Position numbers and translations under genes: made by a program
Source: Candidatus Bathyarchaeota archaeon
GTDB lineage: Archaea > Thermoproteota > Bathyarchaeia > Bathyarchaeales > UBA233
NCBI GenBank assembly: GCA_023488835.1
Contig: JAMDCS010000044.1
Location: forward strand, 1-10,223
Direction: 5' to 3'
Length of the DNA stretch: 10,223 nucleotides
Part shown: piece by piece, positions 5,765 to 10,223 of the stretch
Layout: the number at the start of each line of letters is the position of its first letter
Position numbering within the stretch: the stretch's first letter is position 1
Notes under the pieces: model-generated
The model's database searches: none
What the model was told of the DNA's origin: nothing
Seen by the model: the letters and a program-made list of their open reading frames with translations, nothing else

Positions 5765-6316
5765 ATGAAAGTTGGGATTTTGCAGGTTGGGCAAGTCGCG
5801 CCTGAGGTTTTGGTTGGAATACGGGAGGGTTTATTGAAAGCTTTCCCAGATACCGCCGCCGCCATAATTCAGGAAGTTTTGCCTGTGCCTCAAAGCGCGT
5901 TTGATAAGAAACGCAACCAGTACAGCTCAGCCTTAATCCTTAATGAAATCAGGGTTTATGCCGCTAAAAGAGAAGATTTTCACTGCGTTTTAGGTGTAGT
6001 GGAAGTGGATATCTTCGCATCTGGCTTAAACTACGTTTTCGGCGAAGCATACACTCCTGGAGGCGCTGCGTTGATTTCGCTTTGGCGGCTAAAAACGGAA
6101 TTTTACAAAGACAAACCCAACATGGCGCTTTACGTGTTGCGGGCGCAAAAGGAGGCAGTTCACGAACTGGGGCACACTTTGGGCGTTCGGCATTGTCCGC
6201 GATCTTTGTGTGTTATGCATTTTTCGAATTCGATTTTCGACACCGATAAGAAGCAAAGCTTATTGTGTGACGAATGTTACTTGCAAGCGGCAATAACGAT
6301 TAGCAATTTAGGGTAA
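5765..6316 (+). CDS. amzA: Archaemetzincin zinc metalloprotease
   Basis: The start is set at ATG 5765, ten bases after the nuclease stop; an upstream GTG in the same frame would overlap the nuclease gene and is not credible. The 183-residue protein opens MKVGILQVGQV. The active-site signature is HELGHTLGVRH (H133, E134, H137, H143), immediately followed by structural-zinc cysteines C144, C149, C168 and C171 and the Met-turn residue M151 (CVM). This elongated HExxHxxGxxH plus four-Cys plus Met arrangement defines archaemetzincins, which carry one catalytic and one structural zinc. Family length is typically 170-190 residues, so the gene is complete. Biological substrates of archaeal members are not established. 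Close spacing suggests co-transcription with both neighbours, giving an RNase-protease pairing. Confidence 0.94.
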   Translation: MKVGILQVGQVAPEVLVGIREGLLKAFPDTAAAIIQEVLPVPQSAFDKKRNQYSSALILNEIRVYAAKREDFHCVLGVVEVDIFASGLNYVFGEAYTPGGAALISLWRLKTEFYKDKPNMALYVLRAQKEAVHELGHTLGVRHCPRSLCVMHFSNSIFDTDKKQSLLCDECYLQAAITISNLG

Positions 6317-6321
6317 GCACT

Positions 6322-7212
6322 GTGACTGAGCAACCAAAACCTGAGCACAAAGAGCAGGATAAGTTCAAATTCCAAATAATATATTTGGTTCCCATACTGG
6401 CAAGCCTCCTTTTCGGTTTAGGCTGCGCTTACCTGCTTGCACCTCAGGAAACTGGCGGCATTTCGGTAGCGCCTATTTCTGAAGGCACGCCAGGGGCGCC
6501 GATTGGCAACGCGCTCTACTTTGTGGTATTAATTGCCGTAGCCGCCGCAGTCTTTTATGTCCTGATTAAACGGAAAAACCAACGTGTAATCAAAGGCTTA
6601 ATCGTACTTGCCATGACAACTGCATCGTTGCTGCTATCGGTAGTGTATTTGCTTGCTCTTCTTCCATATTTCGACGGTGTCTACTATGTGGTAATTCCAC
6701 TAGCAGTTGCCATAACTATCCTTTTTGACCTTGCTATCTTCCGCTTCGGCAGCATTCCCCGAAATGTCGCCGTTATCTGTGTGGGTGGTGCTCTGGGAAT
6801 TTTCTTCGCCAAATTTATTCCGCTGTCCAGTGCAGTTTTAATTTTGGCTTTTCTAGCGATTTATGATGTGATTGCGGTTTACAAGGGTCCTGTTGGCAAA
6901 ATAGCGCAGCAGTCATCAGGGCTTGACTTGCTACAGGGCTTGAGTTTCTCGTTTAAGGATATCCAAATGGGGCTGGGCGATTTAGTATTCTATTCCATGT
7001 TGATTGGAGTCATGTTCTTTAGCTTCCCACAAAGTATACTACCAACCACAATGTCTTTGATCGCCATCTTGGCAGGCTCCATCATAACGTTTTTTATGCT
7101 TGAGAAAAAAGGAATCTTCCCTGGCTTGCCATTCCCAATAATGCTTGGATTGGTCGCTGGTTTACTGACGGCGTTGGCATTGGGATTGCCTTTTCCAAAC
7201 CTGCTGGGGTAG
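6322..7212 (+). CDS. Presenilin/SPP-like intramembrane aspartyl protease
   Basis: This 296-residue polytopic membrane protein has a GTG start 5 nt after the amzA stop. About nine hydrophobic segments can be traced (for example around 18-40, 63-82, 92-115, 121-140, 147-163, 168-187, 221-235, 240-260 and 273-290). The two catalytic aspartates are visible: D182 in AIYDVIAVYKGP, the YD motif, and D220 in MGLGDLVFY, the GxGD motif. The third hallmark, PAL, appears as PGLPFP at 267-272, a variant. Presenilin/SPP homologues cut transmembrane helices inside the bilayer; archaeal substrates are unknown. The first 16 residues are charged (KPEHKEQDKFK) and no cleavable signal is evident. The gene ends the nuclease-metzincin-protease cluster, and a T6 run (7229-7234) follows. 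Confidence 0.88.
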   Translation: MTEQPKPEHKEQDKFKFQIIYLVPILASLLFGLGCAYLLAPQETGGISVAPISEGTPGAPIGNALYFVVLIAVAAAVFYVLIKRKNQRVIKGLIVLAMTTASLLLSVVYLLALLPYFDGVYYVVIPLAVAITILFDLAIFRFGSIPRNVAVICVGGALGIFFAKFIPLSSAVLILAFLAIYDVIAVYKGPVGKIAQQSSGLDLLQGLSFSFKDIQMGLGDLVFYSMLIGVMFFSFPQSILPTTMSLIAILAGSIITFFMLEKKGIFPGLPFPIMLGLVAGLLTALALGLPFPNLLG

Positions 7213-7228
7213 CTTTGGGGCCATCAAC

Positions 7229-7234
7229 TTTTTT
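7229..7234 (+). terminator. T6 run after the three-gene cluster
   Basis: Six Ts lie 16 nt past the protease stop with no clear hairpin. They come before the next TATA box at 7251, consistent with an archaeal T-rich terminator. Confidence 0.35.
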
Positions 7235-7250
7235 GCTATAATCGTAAACG

Positions 7251-7256
7251 TTTAAA
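7251..7256 (+). promoter_or_regulatory. TATA box for the DUF362-DsrE pair
   Basis: TTTAAA is found in the context ACGTTTAAACC. The predicted start of transcription is near 7280, leaving a leader of about 25 nt before the GTG at 7305. No strong SD is present. Confidence 0.4.
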
Positions 7257-7304
7257 CCATCCTGCAAGCCATAAACAACTGGTGTTGTTACGGAAAAATC
7301 AACT

Positions 7305-8120
7305 GTGGCAATCGTCAAGGGCGAGCGCGGTCACGAACCCGTTTTTAAAGCGTTAGATTTGATTGATTACGAATCTGCTTTGGCTGGTTACAAGAAGGTT
7401 CTCATAAAAGTCAACTTCATCACCACCAAGACATGGGACAGCGGCGCCACAACCGACCCCATCGTGGTTGAAGCTATAATTCAGCGGCTAAAGAAACTGC
7501 CCGTGGGAATCTACGTCGTGGAGTCCGACGCAACCGTAACCAACGCGGACAAAGCCTTCGAAGCCACTGGAATGGCGGAGATGTGCAAGCAATACGGCGT
7601 TGAATGCCTCAACCTGCGCCACGTAACAGACAAAGTCAAAGTACCCATCCCCAACGGCGAATGCCTAAAAACCATAACCGTGCCCCGCATCGTAACCGAA
7701 TCCACCATAATCAGCGCCGCCAAAATGAAAACCCACATGGCAACCAAAGTCACATTGGGCATGAAAAATATGTTCGGACTATTGCCAGACAAGTTCAAAG
7801 CAAAGTACCATGCCAAGGGCATAAACAAAGTCGTAGTAGACATAAACGCCGTCCTAAAACCCAACCTAACCGTAATCGACGGCTTCGTCGCAATGGAAGG
7901 CAAAGGACCAACCGACGGAACACCTGTCAAAATGGACCTAATAATCGCAGGCAAAGACCCCGTCGCAACCGACGCCACAACCGCACGCATCATGGGAATC
8001 GACCCCCACGAAATAAGCCACATAAGAACAGCCCACCAAAAAGGGCTCGGCAACATTGATGACATAGAAATATTGGGCGAAAAGCTCAAAGAAGTTAGAC
8101 GAGTATTTAAGAGAACCTAA
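7305..8120 (+). CDS. DUF362-domain protein (COG2006-like)
   Basis: This 271-residue protein has a GTG start; a stop lies 11 codons upstream with no better start between. The opening VAIVKG and the conserved blocks KVLIKVNF (31-38), TTDPIVVEA (49-57), AAKMKTHMATKVTLGMKNMFGLLP (138-161) and DGFVAMEGKGPTDG...AGKDPVATDATTARIMGIDP (192-234) identify DUF362. Some relatives carry a C-terminal 2x[4Fe-4S] ferredoxin domain. This one does not: only three scattered Cys (94, 101, 120) are present, so it is the short form. The biochemical function of the family is not settled. It is followed immediately by a DsrE-like gene whose ribosome binding site abuts its stop codon, so the two are probably translated from one mRNA. 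Base composition shifts sharply inside the gene. Confidence 0.88.
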   Translation: MAIVKGERGHEPVFKALDLIDYESALAGYKKVLIKVNFITTKTWDSGATTDPIVVEAIIQRLKKLPVGIYVVESDATVTNADKAFEATGMAEMCKQYGVECLNLRHVTDKVKVPIPNGECLKTITVPRIVTESTIISAAKMKTHMATKVTLGMKNMFGLLPDKFKAKYHAKGINKVVVDINAVLKPNLTVIDGFVAMEGKGPTDGTPVKMDLIIAGKDPVATDATTARIMGIDPHEISHIRTAHQKGLGNIDDIEILGEKLKEVRRVFKRT

Positions 8121-8126
8121 GGAGGG
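8120..8126 (+). promoter_or_regulatory. Strong Shine-Dalgarno AGGAGGG deciding the DsrE start
   Basis: AGGAGGG begins on the last base of the DUF362 stop codon and ends 9 nt before ATG 8136. A TTG at 8127 is in frame but touches the SD itself, so the ATG is the right start. Confidence 0.75.
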
Positions 8127-8135
8127 TTGGTTTTA

Positions 8136-8459
8136 ATGAAAATTGGTATAGTGTTAAGCACTAACGATGCTGAGGAAGTTTGGACTGCGTTTCGGTTTGC
8201 AAACGTTGCCTTGAAGGGTAATCATGCGGTGAGGGTTTTCTTGGTGAATAAGGGCGTTGAAGCTGAAGATATCAAAAGCGAAAGATTCCCTGTGAGAGAA
8301 CAGCTTCAATCATTCGTTGATAACAAGGGTGAACTTCTTGCTTGCGGGACTTGCATGAAAAATAGACAAAAAGAAGAGAGTAATTTCTGCCCAATTGCAA
8401 CGTTGAAGGATATGCTTGAAATCGTCGAATGGTCAGATAAACTTTTAACTTTTGGCTAA
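8136..8459 (+). CDS. DsrE-like sulfur-transfer family protein
   Basis: This 107-residue protein starts at ATG 8136, 9 nt after a strong SD. The fold signature is MKIGIVLSTNDAEEVWTAFRFANVAL followed by VRVFLVNKGVEA, the Rossmann-like alpha/beta layout of DsrE/TusD-type proteins. The family's active Cys region reads LLACGTCMKNR (C70, C73), with a third Cys in FCPIATLKDML (C85). DsrE-like proteins bind persulfides and relay sulfur in thiolation or dissimilatory sulfur metabolism; the partner here is unknown. No other Dsr or Tus subunits are in the window. It is cotranscribed with the DUF362 gene, and its TAA overlaps the TAG of the peroxiredoxin gene on the other strand. Confidence 0.85.
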   Translation: MKIGIVLSTNDAEEVWTAFRFANVALKGNHAVRVFLVNKGVEAEDIKSERFPVREQLQSFVDNKGELLACGTCMKNRQKEESNFCPIATLKDMLEIVEWSDKLLTFG

Positions 8460-8914
8460 CTCTTGCTCTTTAGCACGAGTAAAGTTTGTTCTGCGTGCTT
8501 GGCAGGCTGGAACTGAGATGAAAATATGTACTTGATAATGCCTTCCTTGTCGATGACAAAAGTCACTCTTTTTGGCACAATGCCTAAAGTAGAAGATACA
8601 CCGTAAAGCCTTCTAACATTATTATTTGTGTCACTTAAGAGAAAATAAGGTAGGTTATGATGGTTAGAAAATGACTTGTGAGACTCCGCACTTTGCGAAC
8701 TTATACCTAATACCTCTGCACCCAATTTTTTGAAAGTCTCGTATTTATCTCTAAAAGCCTCTGCCTCTCTTGAGCATACGGGAGATTCATCCATTGGGTA
8801 AAAAAATATAACAACATACTTTTTTCCAATGAATTGCAAAAGCGAAATGTTCTCGCCAGTGCTTGAAGGAAGAGTAAAGTCAGGCGCTCTAAAGCCAATA
8901 TCTAATCTTGCCAA
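8456..8914 (-). CDS. 1-Cys PrxQ/BCP-type peroxiredoxin
   Basis: This 152-residue protein has a TTG start; an in-frame TGA three codons upstream rules out a longer form. The thioredoxin-fold peroxiredoxin features are clear: GFRAPDFTLPSSTG at 7-20, the active-site loop FFYPMDESPVCSREAEAF with peroxidatic Cys47, Ser44 at the conserved Thr/Ser position, and Arg116 in VPKRVTFVID. Cys47 is the only cysteine, so the resolving Cys found five residues later in most BCP enzymes is missing and the enzyme must be reduced by an external thiol. It would detoxify peroxides in the cytoplasm. The gene converges with the DsrE-like gene, with overlapping stops. An out-of-frame ATG at 8931 would give only nine residues (MEVDVGWQD). 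Confidence 0.9.
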   Translation of the reverse strand: MARLDIGFRAPDFTLPSSTGENISLLQFIGKKYVVIFFYPMDESPVCSREAEAFRDKYETFKKLGAEVLGISSQSAESHKSFSNHHNLPYFLLSDTNNNVRRLYGVSSTLGIVPKRVTFVIDKEGIIKYIFSSQFQPAKHAEQTLLVLKSKS

Positions 8915-8984
8915 CCAACATCAACTTCCATAATATTCGGTTTAGCTGGTTTTTCTAAAGGATGATTTTTTGCTCTGATAGTTG

Positions 8985-9401
8985 CTATGTTATAACGTCT
9001 TTTTTCATTTGTTCGTATTGCTCTTTACTTATTTCTCCCTTAGCGTATCGTCGCCGCAGTATCTCCATAGCGCTCTCTTTTTCTTCATCTGATGCGTAGT
9101 GGCCATAGTGTCCATAGTGGTCTCCGCCGCAGCCTCCTCCCCAGCCACAACCACGCCATATGACGTAGCCTATTATGACCAGCACGATTAGTCCTATTGG
9201 TATCATAAAGAGCATTGAGTAGCCTCCGAAGCCGCCCATCATTCCATATCCGCCGTAATATCCATTTCCGTATCCATAGTAGGGGTTTGTAGATGCTAAG
9301 TAGGCGAAAACTGCCATGACTATGACAGCGACTATTATCACTGCAACGACAATGGCGATAATTGCTGTTGGAAACTTTCCTCTATCATAATCTCTTTCCA
9401 T
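8985..9401 (-). CDS. Two-helix membrane protein with Gly/Tyr-rich loop and SHOCT domain
   Basis: I place the start at ATG 9401 (138 residues). The predicted transcription start (about 9415, from a TATA box at 9445-9438) lies downstream of the in-frame TTG 9431, and AAGGCG sits 7 nt before the ATG. TM1 spans about 11-36, then a loop at 38-61 of Gly, Tyr and Met (NPYYGYGNGYYGGYGMMGG), then TM2 at 62-82. Next comes a Cys/His cluster, RGCGWGGGCGGDHYGHYGHY (C85, C91, H95, H98, H101), and finally a SHOCT domain, AMEILRRRYAKGEISKEQYE at 111-130. SHOCT is a short oligomerisation-type domain found at protein termini. The Cys/His region could bind metal. The function is unknown. Tandem 8-bp repeats lie just upstream of its TATA box. 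Confidence 0.8.
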   Translation of the reverse strand: MERDYDRGKFPTAIIAIVVAVIIVAVIVMAVFAYLASTNPYYGYGNGYYGGYGMMGGFGGYSMLFMIPIGLIVLVIIGYVIWRGCGWGGGCGGDHYGHYGHYASDEEKESAMEILRRRYAKGEISKEQYEQMKKDVIT

Positions 9402-9437
9402 ATTTTTTCGCCTTGTTATTCTACTAGTCAACAGGCG

Positions 9438-9445
9438 ATATAATT
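9438..9445 (-). promoter_or_regulatory. TATA box of the SHOCT membrane protein gene
   Basis: The minus strand reads AATTATAT. Transcription would start near 9415, giving a leader of about 14 nt that contains AAGGCG. This decides for ATG 9401 over TTG 9431. Confidence 0.55.
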
Positions 9446-9451
9446 ATTGTC

Positions 9452-9471
9452 TGAAACAGTTAGTGAAACAG
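9452..9471. repeat. Tandem TGAAACAG direct repeat upstream of a TATA box
   Basis: Two exact copies of TGAAACAG (9452-9459 and 9464-9471) are separated by TTAG, a 12-bp period close to one helical turn. They lie 7 bp upstream of the TATA box on the SHOCT-gene side, suitable for binding an activator dimer or a repressor that competes with TFB. Confidence 0.45.
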
Positions 9472-9479
9472 TTTTTTGA

Positions 9480-9611
9480 TGTGCAGGAACTGAAAACATG
9501 CCTTACATTGTTGGTCTTGAAAAAGCCTGAGCATTACGCTTGAGCCTTGACAGATGGACAACCGCACAAGAAGTAGATATGGCATCTCAATTAATCGTTA
9601 GTAACGCTTGA
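9480..9611 (+). pseudogene. Relic of a NifS/IscS cysteine desulfurase
   Basis: A single frame reads CAGTENMPYIVGLEKA (9480-9527), then TGA, then ALRLSLDRWTTAQEVDMASQ and six more residues to TGA 9609-9611. The first part matches the internal RAGTEN-xPYIVGLxKA block that follows the PLP-lysine region of NifS/IscS class V aminotransferases. The second matches their C-terminal end (xALRLSLGRWTTEEEVD). In an intact enzyme these blocks are about 100 residues apart, so the middle has been deleted and a stop formed at the joint. The frame is also closed by TGA directly before 9480, and no upstream part of the enzyme is recognisable. The Arg of RAGTEN has become Cys. This is a decayed gene, not a functional CDS; the identification is by motif memory and needs a translated search. 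Confidence 0.65.
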
Positions 9612-9627
9612 TAGAAACGGCGTTACT
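9600..9627. repeat. 8-bp inverted repeat, possible old terminator hairpin
   Basis: AGTAACGC (9600-9607) and GCGTTACT (9620-9627) pair perfectly around a 12-nt loop. The repeat overlaps the end of the cysteine desulfurase relic, so it may be the remains of that gene's 3' hairpin. A regulatory site for the following methyltransferase gene is the alternative. No T-run follows. Confidence 0.4.
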
Positions 9628-9635
9628 TCCAAAAA

Positions 9636-9643
9636 CTATTTAC
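9636..9643 (+). promoter_or_regulatory. TATA-like box for the membrane methyltransferase gene
   Basis: CTATTTAC centred near 9640 predicts transcription initiation at about 9666. The ATG at 9668 is then essentially leaderless, in line with the lack of an SD. Confidence 0.4.
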
Positions 9644-9667
9644 ACCTAATCCTTCAATTCACAGCCC

Positions 9668-10222
9668 ATGAGTTTAGCAGTGATGGGTATCGTTCTCGCC
9701 GCCGACATCTTACTCTTATTAACCATAGCAATCAGCATATTCTTTCCAAAATCTCGCATCTGGCCACCGCCAAAGAAAGATTCGTGGCAACAATTTGTCA
9801 GCTGGACCCTCTTCACCATTGTTATGTTTGGGGTTCCGTTGGTTGGGATCTTAGATTTTCAATCCTTAGGTTATTTTCATTGGACCCGCTTTATTCTTGG
9901 AGCCTTTTTCTTTTTGGTTGGATTAGGAATTGACCTTTGGGGAACAAGAACGCTTACTGCACAGCAGAGTCTTGGCGAGAAAGGAAAAATAATAACCGAA
10001 GGACCTTACCGTTACACTCGAAACCCCCAATATGTAGGTTTCATAATTCTGTATATTGGCTTAATAATAGTAACCTCATCATTTCTGGCTTTAGTTACTG
10101 GGGCATTTGCCATTTTCTTGTTTTTCATTATTCCCTTCAGTGAAGAGCCTTGGCTACGGCAACAATACGGGAAACCATATGACGAGTACTGCGAAATGGT
10201 TCCGAGATTTGTTGGGCTTCGG
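9668..10222 (+). CDS. Isoprenylcysteine/phospholipid methyltransferase-like membrane protein, 3' end outside window
   Basis: The frame runs from ATG 9668 without a stop to the window edge, giving 185 residues of an incomplete gene. Hydrophobic segments lie at about 5-25, 45-62, 73-90, 122-138 and 140-156. The diagnostic C-terminal motifs of the ICMT/PEMT fold are present: GKIITEGPYRYTRNPQYVGF (106-125) for SAM binding, and SEEPWLRQQYGKPYDEYCEM (158-177), with the paired acidic residues EE159-160 and YGxxYxxY. The family methylates prenylcysteine carboxylates, phospholipid amines or other small membrane-associated substrates; the archaeal substrate cannot be told. The preserved YDEYCEMVPRFVG usually occurs close to the C-terminus, so only a few residues should be missing. 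It follows a decayed cysteine desulfurase and is divergent from the SHOCT gene. Confidence 0.88.
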   Translation, partial: MSLAVMGIVLAADILLLLTIAISIFFPKSRIWPPPKKDSWQQFVSWTLFTIVMFGVPLVGILDFQSLGYFHWTRFILGAFFFLVGLGIDLWGTRTLTAQQSLGEKGKIITEGPYRYTRNPQYVGFIILYIGLIIVTSSFLALVTGAFAIFLFFIIPFSEEPWLRQQYGKPYDEYCEMVPRFVGLR

Positions 10223-10223
10223 T

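Noticed and set aside
7604..8059. 151-codon plus-strand frame rich in Arg, Asn and His
   Set aside because: It is an out-of-phase frame within the DUF362 gene, with low-complexity composition typical of a shadow frame and no RBS.
7511..8089. 192-codon open frame on the minus strand
   Set aside because: It lies entirely inside the DUF362 gene, whose protein has all the expected family blocks. The open antisense frame is a by-product of the C/A-rich codon choice there.
8902..8997. Minus-strand open frame ending KPNIMEVDVGWQD upstream of the peroxiredoxin
   Set aside because: It looks faintly protein-like, and VDVG echoes the peroxiredoxin's LDIG. However, its only ATG (8931) gives nine residues, and the peroxiredoxin N-terminus is complete from TTG 8914.
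9463..9543. 26-codon frame starting GTG 9463 (VKQFFDVQELKTCLTLL...)
   Set aside because: It is out of phase with the cysteine desulfurase relic, which explains the same bases better, and it lacks an RBS.

Overview
The window is archaeal, and most likely comes from a Bathyarchaeia-like (TACK/MCG) organism. The archaeal assignment rests on the gene set: an Sm-like protein with a C-terminal extension, an archaeosine-type tRNA-guanine transglycosylase, an archaeal CPSF-type beta-CASP nuclease, an archaemetzincin, a presenilin-like membrane protease and a PAC2 protein. It is also supported by TATA boxes about 26 nt ahead of inferred transcription starts, by short or absent leaders, and by heavy use of TTG starts. 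The lineage below domain level is an inference from overall feel, not from a marker gene.

Layout from left to right. Positions 2-370 hold the 3' end of a gene for an HExxH metallopeptidase-like protein, cut by the window edge. Positions 371-645 hold a palindrome, a strong TATA box and a hairpin/T-run terminator that together look like a small independent transcription unit, followed by the promoter of the LSm gene. The LSm gene (646-1068) converges with a PAC2-family gene (1065-1814, minus); their stop codons overlap as CTAA. The PAC2 gene is divergent from tgtA (1921-3561), with back-to-back promoters between them. A PHP-domain phosphoesterase follows (3621-4262). An intergenic stretch then carries a doubtful 51-codon ORF and a promoter with a 12-bp palindrome. 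Next is a tight three-gene cluster, aCPSF2-like nuclease (4498-5754), archaemetzincin (5765-6316) and presenilin-like intramembrane aspartyl protease (6322-7212), with gaps of 10 and 5 nt. A separate promoter drives a DUF362 gene and a DsrE-like gene (7305-8459), which converges, again with a CTAA stop overlap, on a 1-Cys PrxQ-type peroxiredoxin (8456-8914, minus). Upstream of that on the minus strand is a two-helix membrane protein with a Gly/Tyr-rich loop and a SHOCT domain (8985-9401). The last gene (9668 to the edge) is an integral-membrane methyltransferase of the ICMT/PEMT type.

The left two thirds is dominated by RNA metabolism (LSm, TgtA, CPSF-type nuclease) and proteostasis (PAC2, archaemetzincin, presenilin-like protease). 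The right third is more redox- and envelope-related (DsrE, peroxiredoxin, SHOCT membrane protein, membrane methyltransferase).

The most striking hidden item is in the 9432-9667 spacer. One reading frame (9480-9611) encodes two recognisable pieces of a NifS/IscS cysteine desulfurase, an internal AGTEN motif segment and the extreme C-terminus, joined at a stop codon with the roughly 100 residues between them missing. This is a decayed pseudogene. I do not see a convincing novel defence or mobile system, CRISPR array, tRNA or rRNA in this window. No gene-free stretch exceeds 300 bases.
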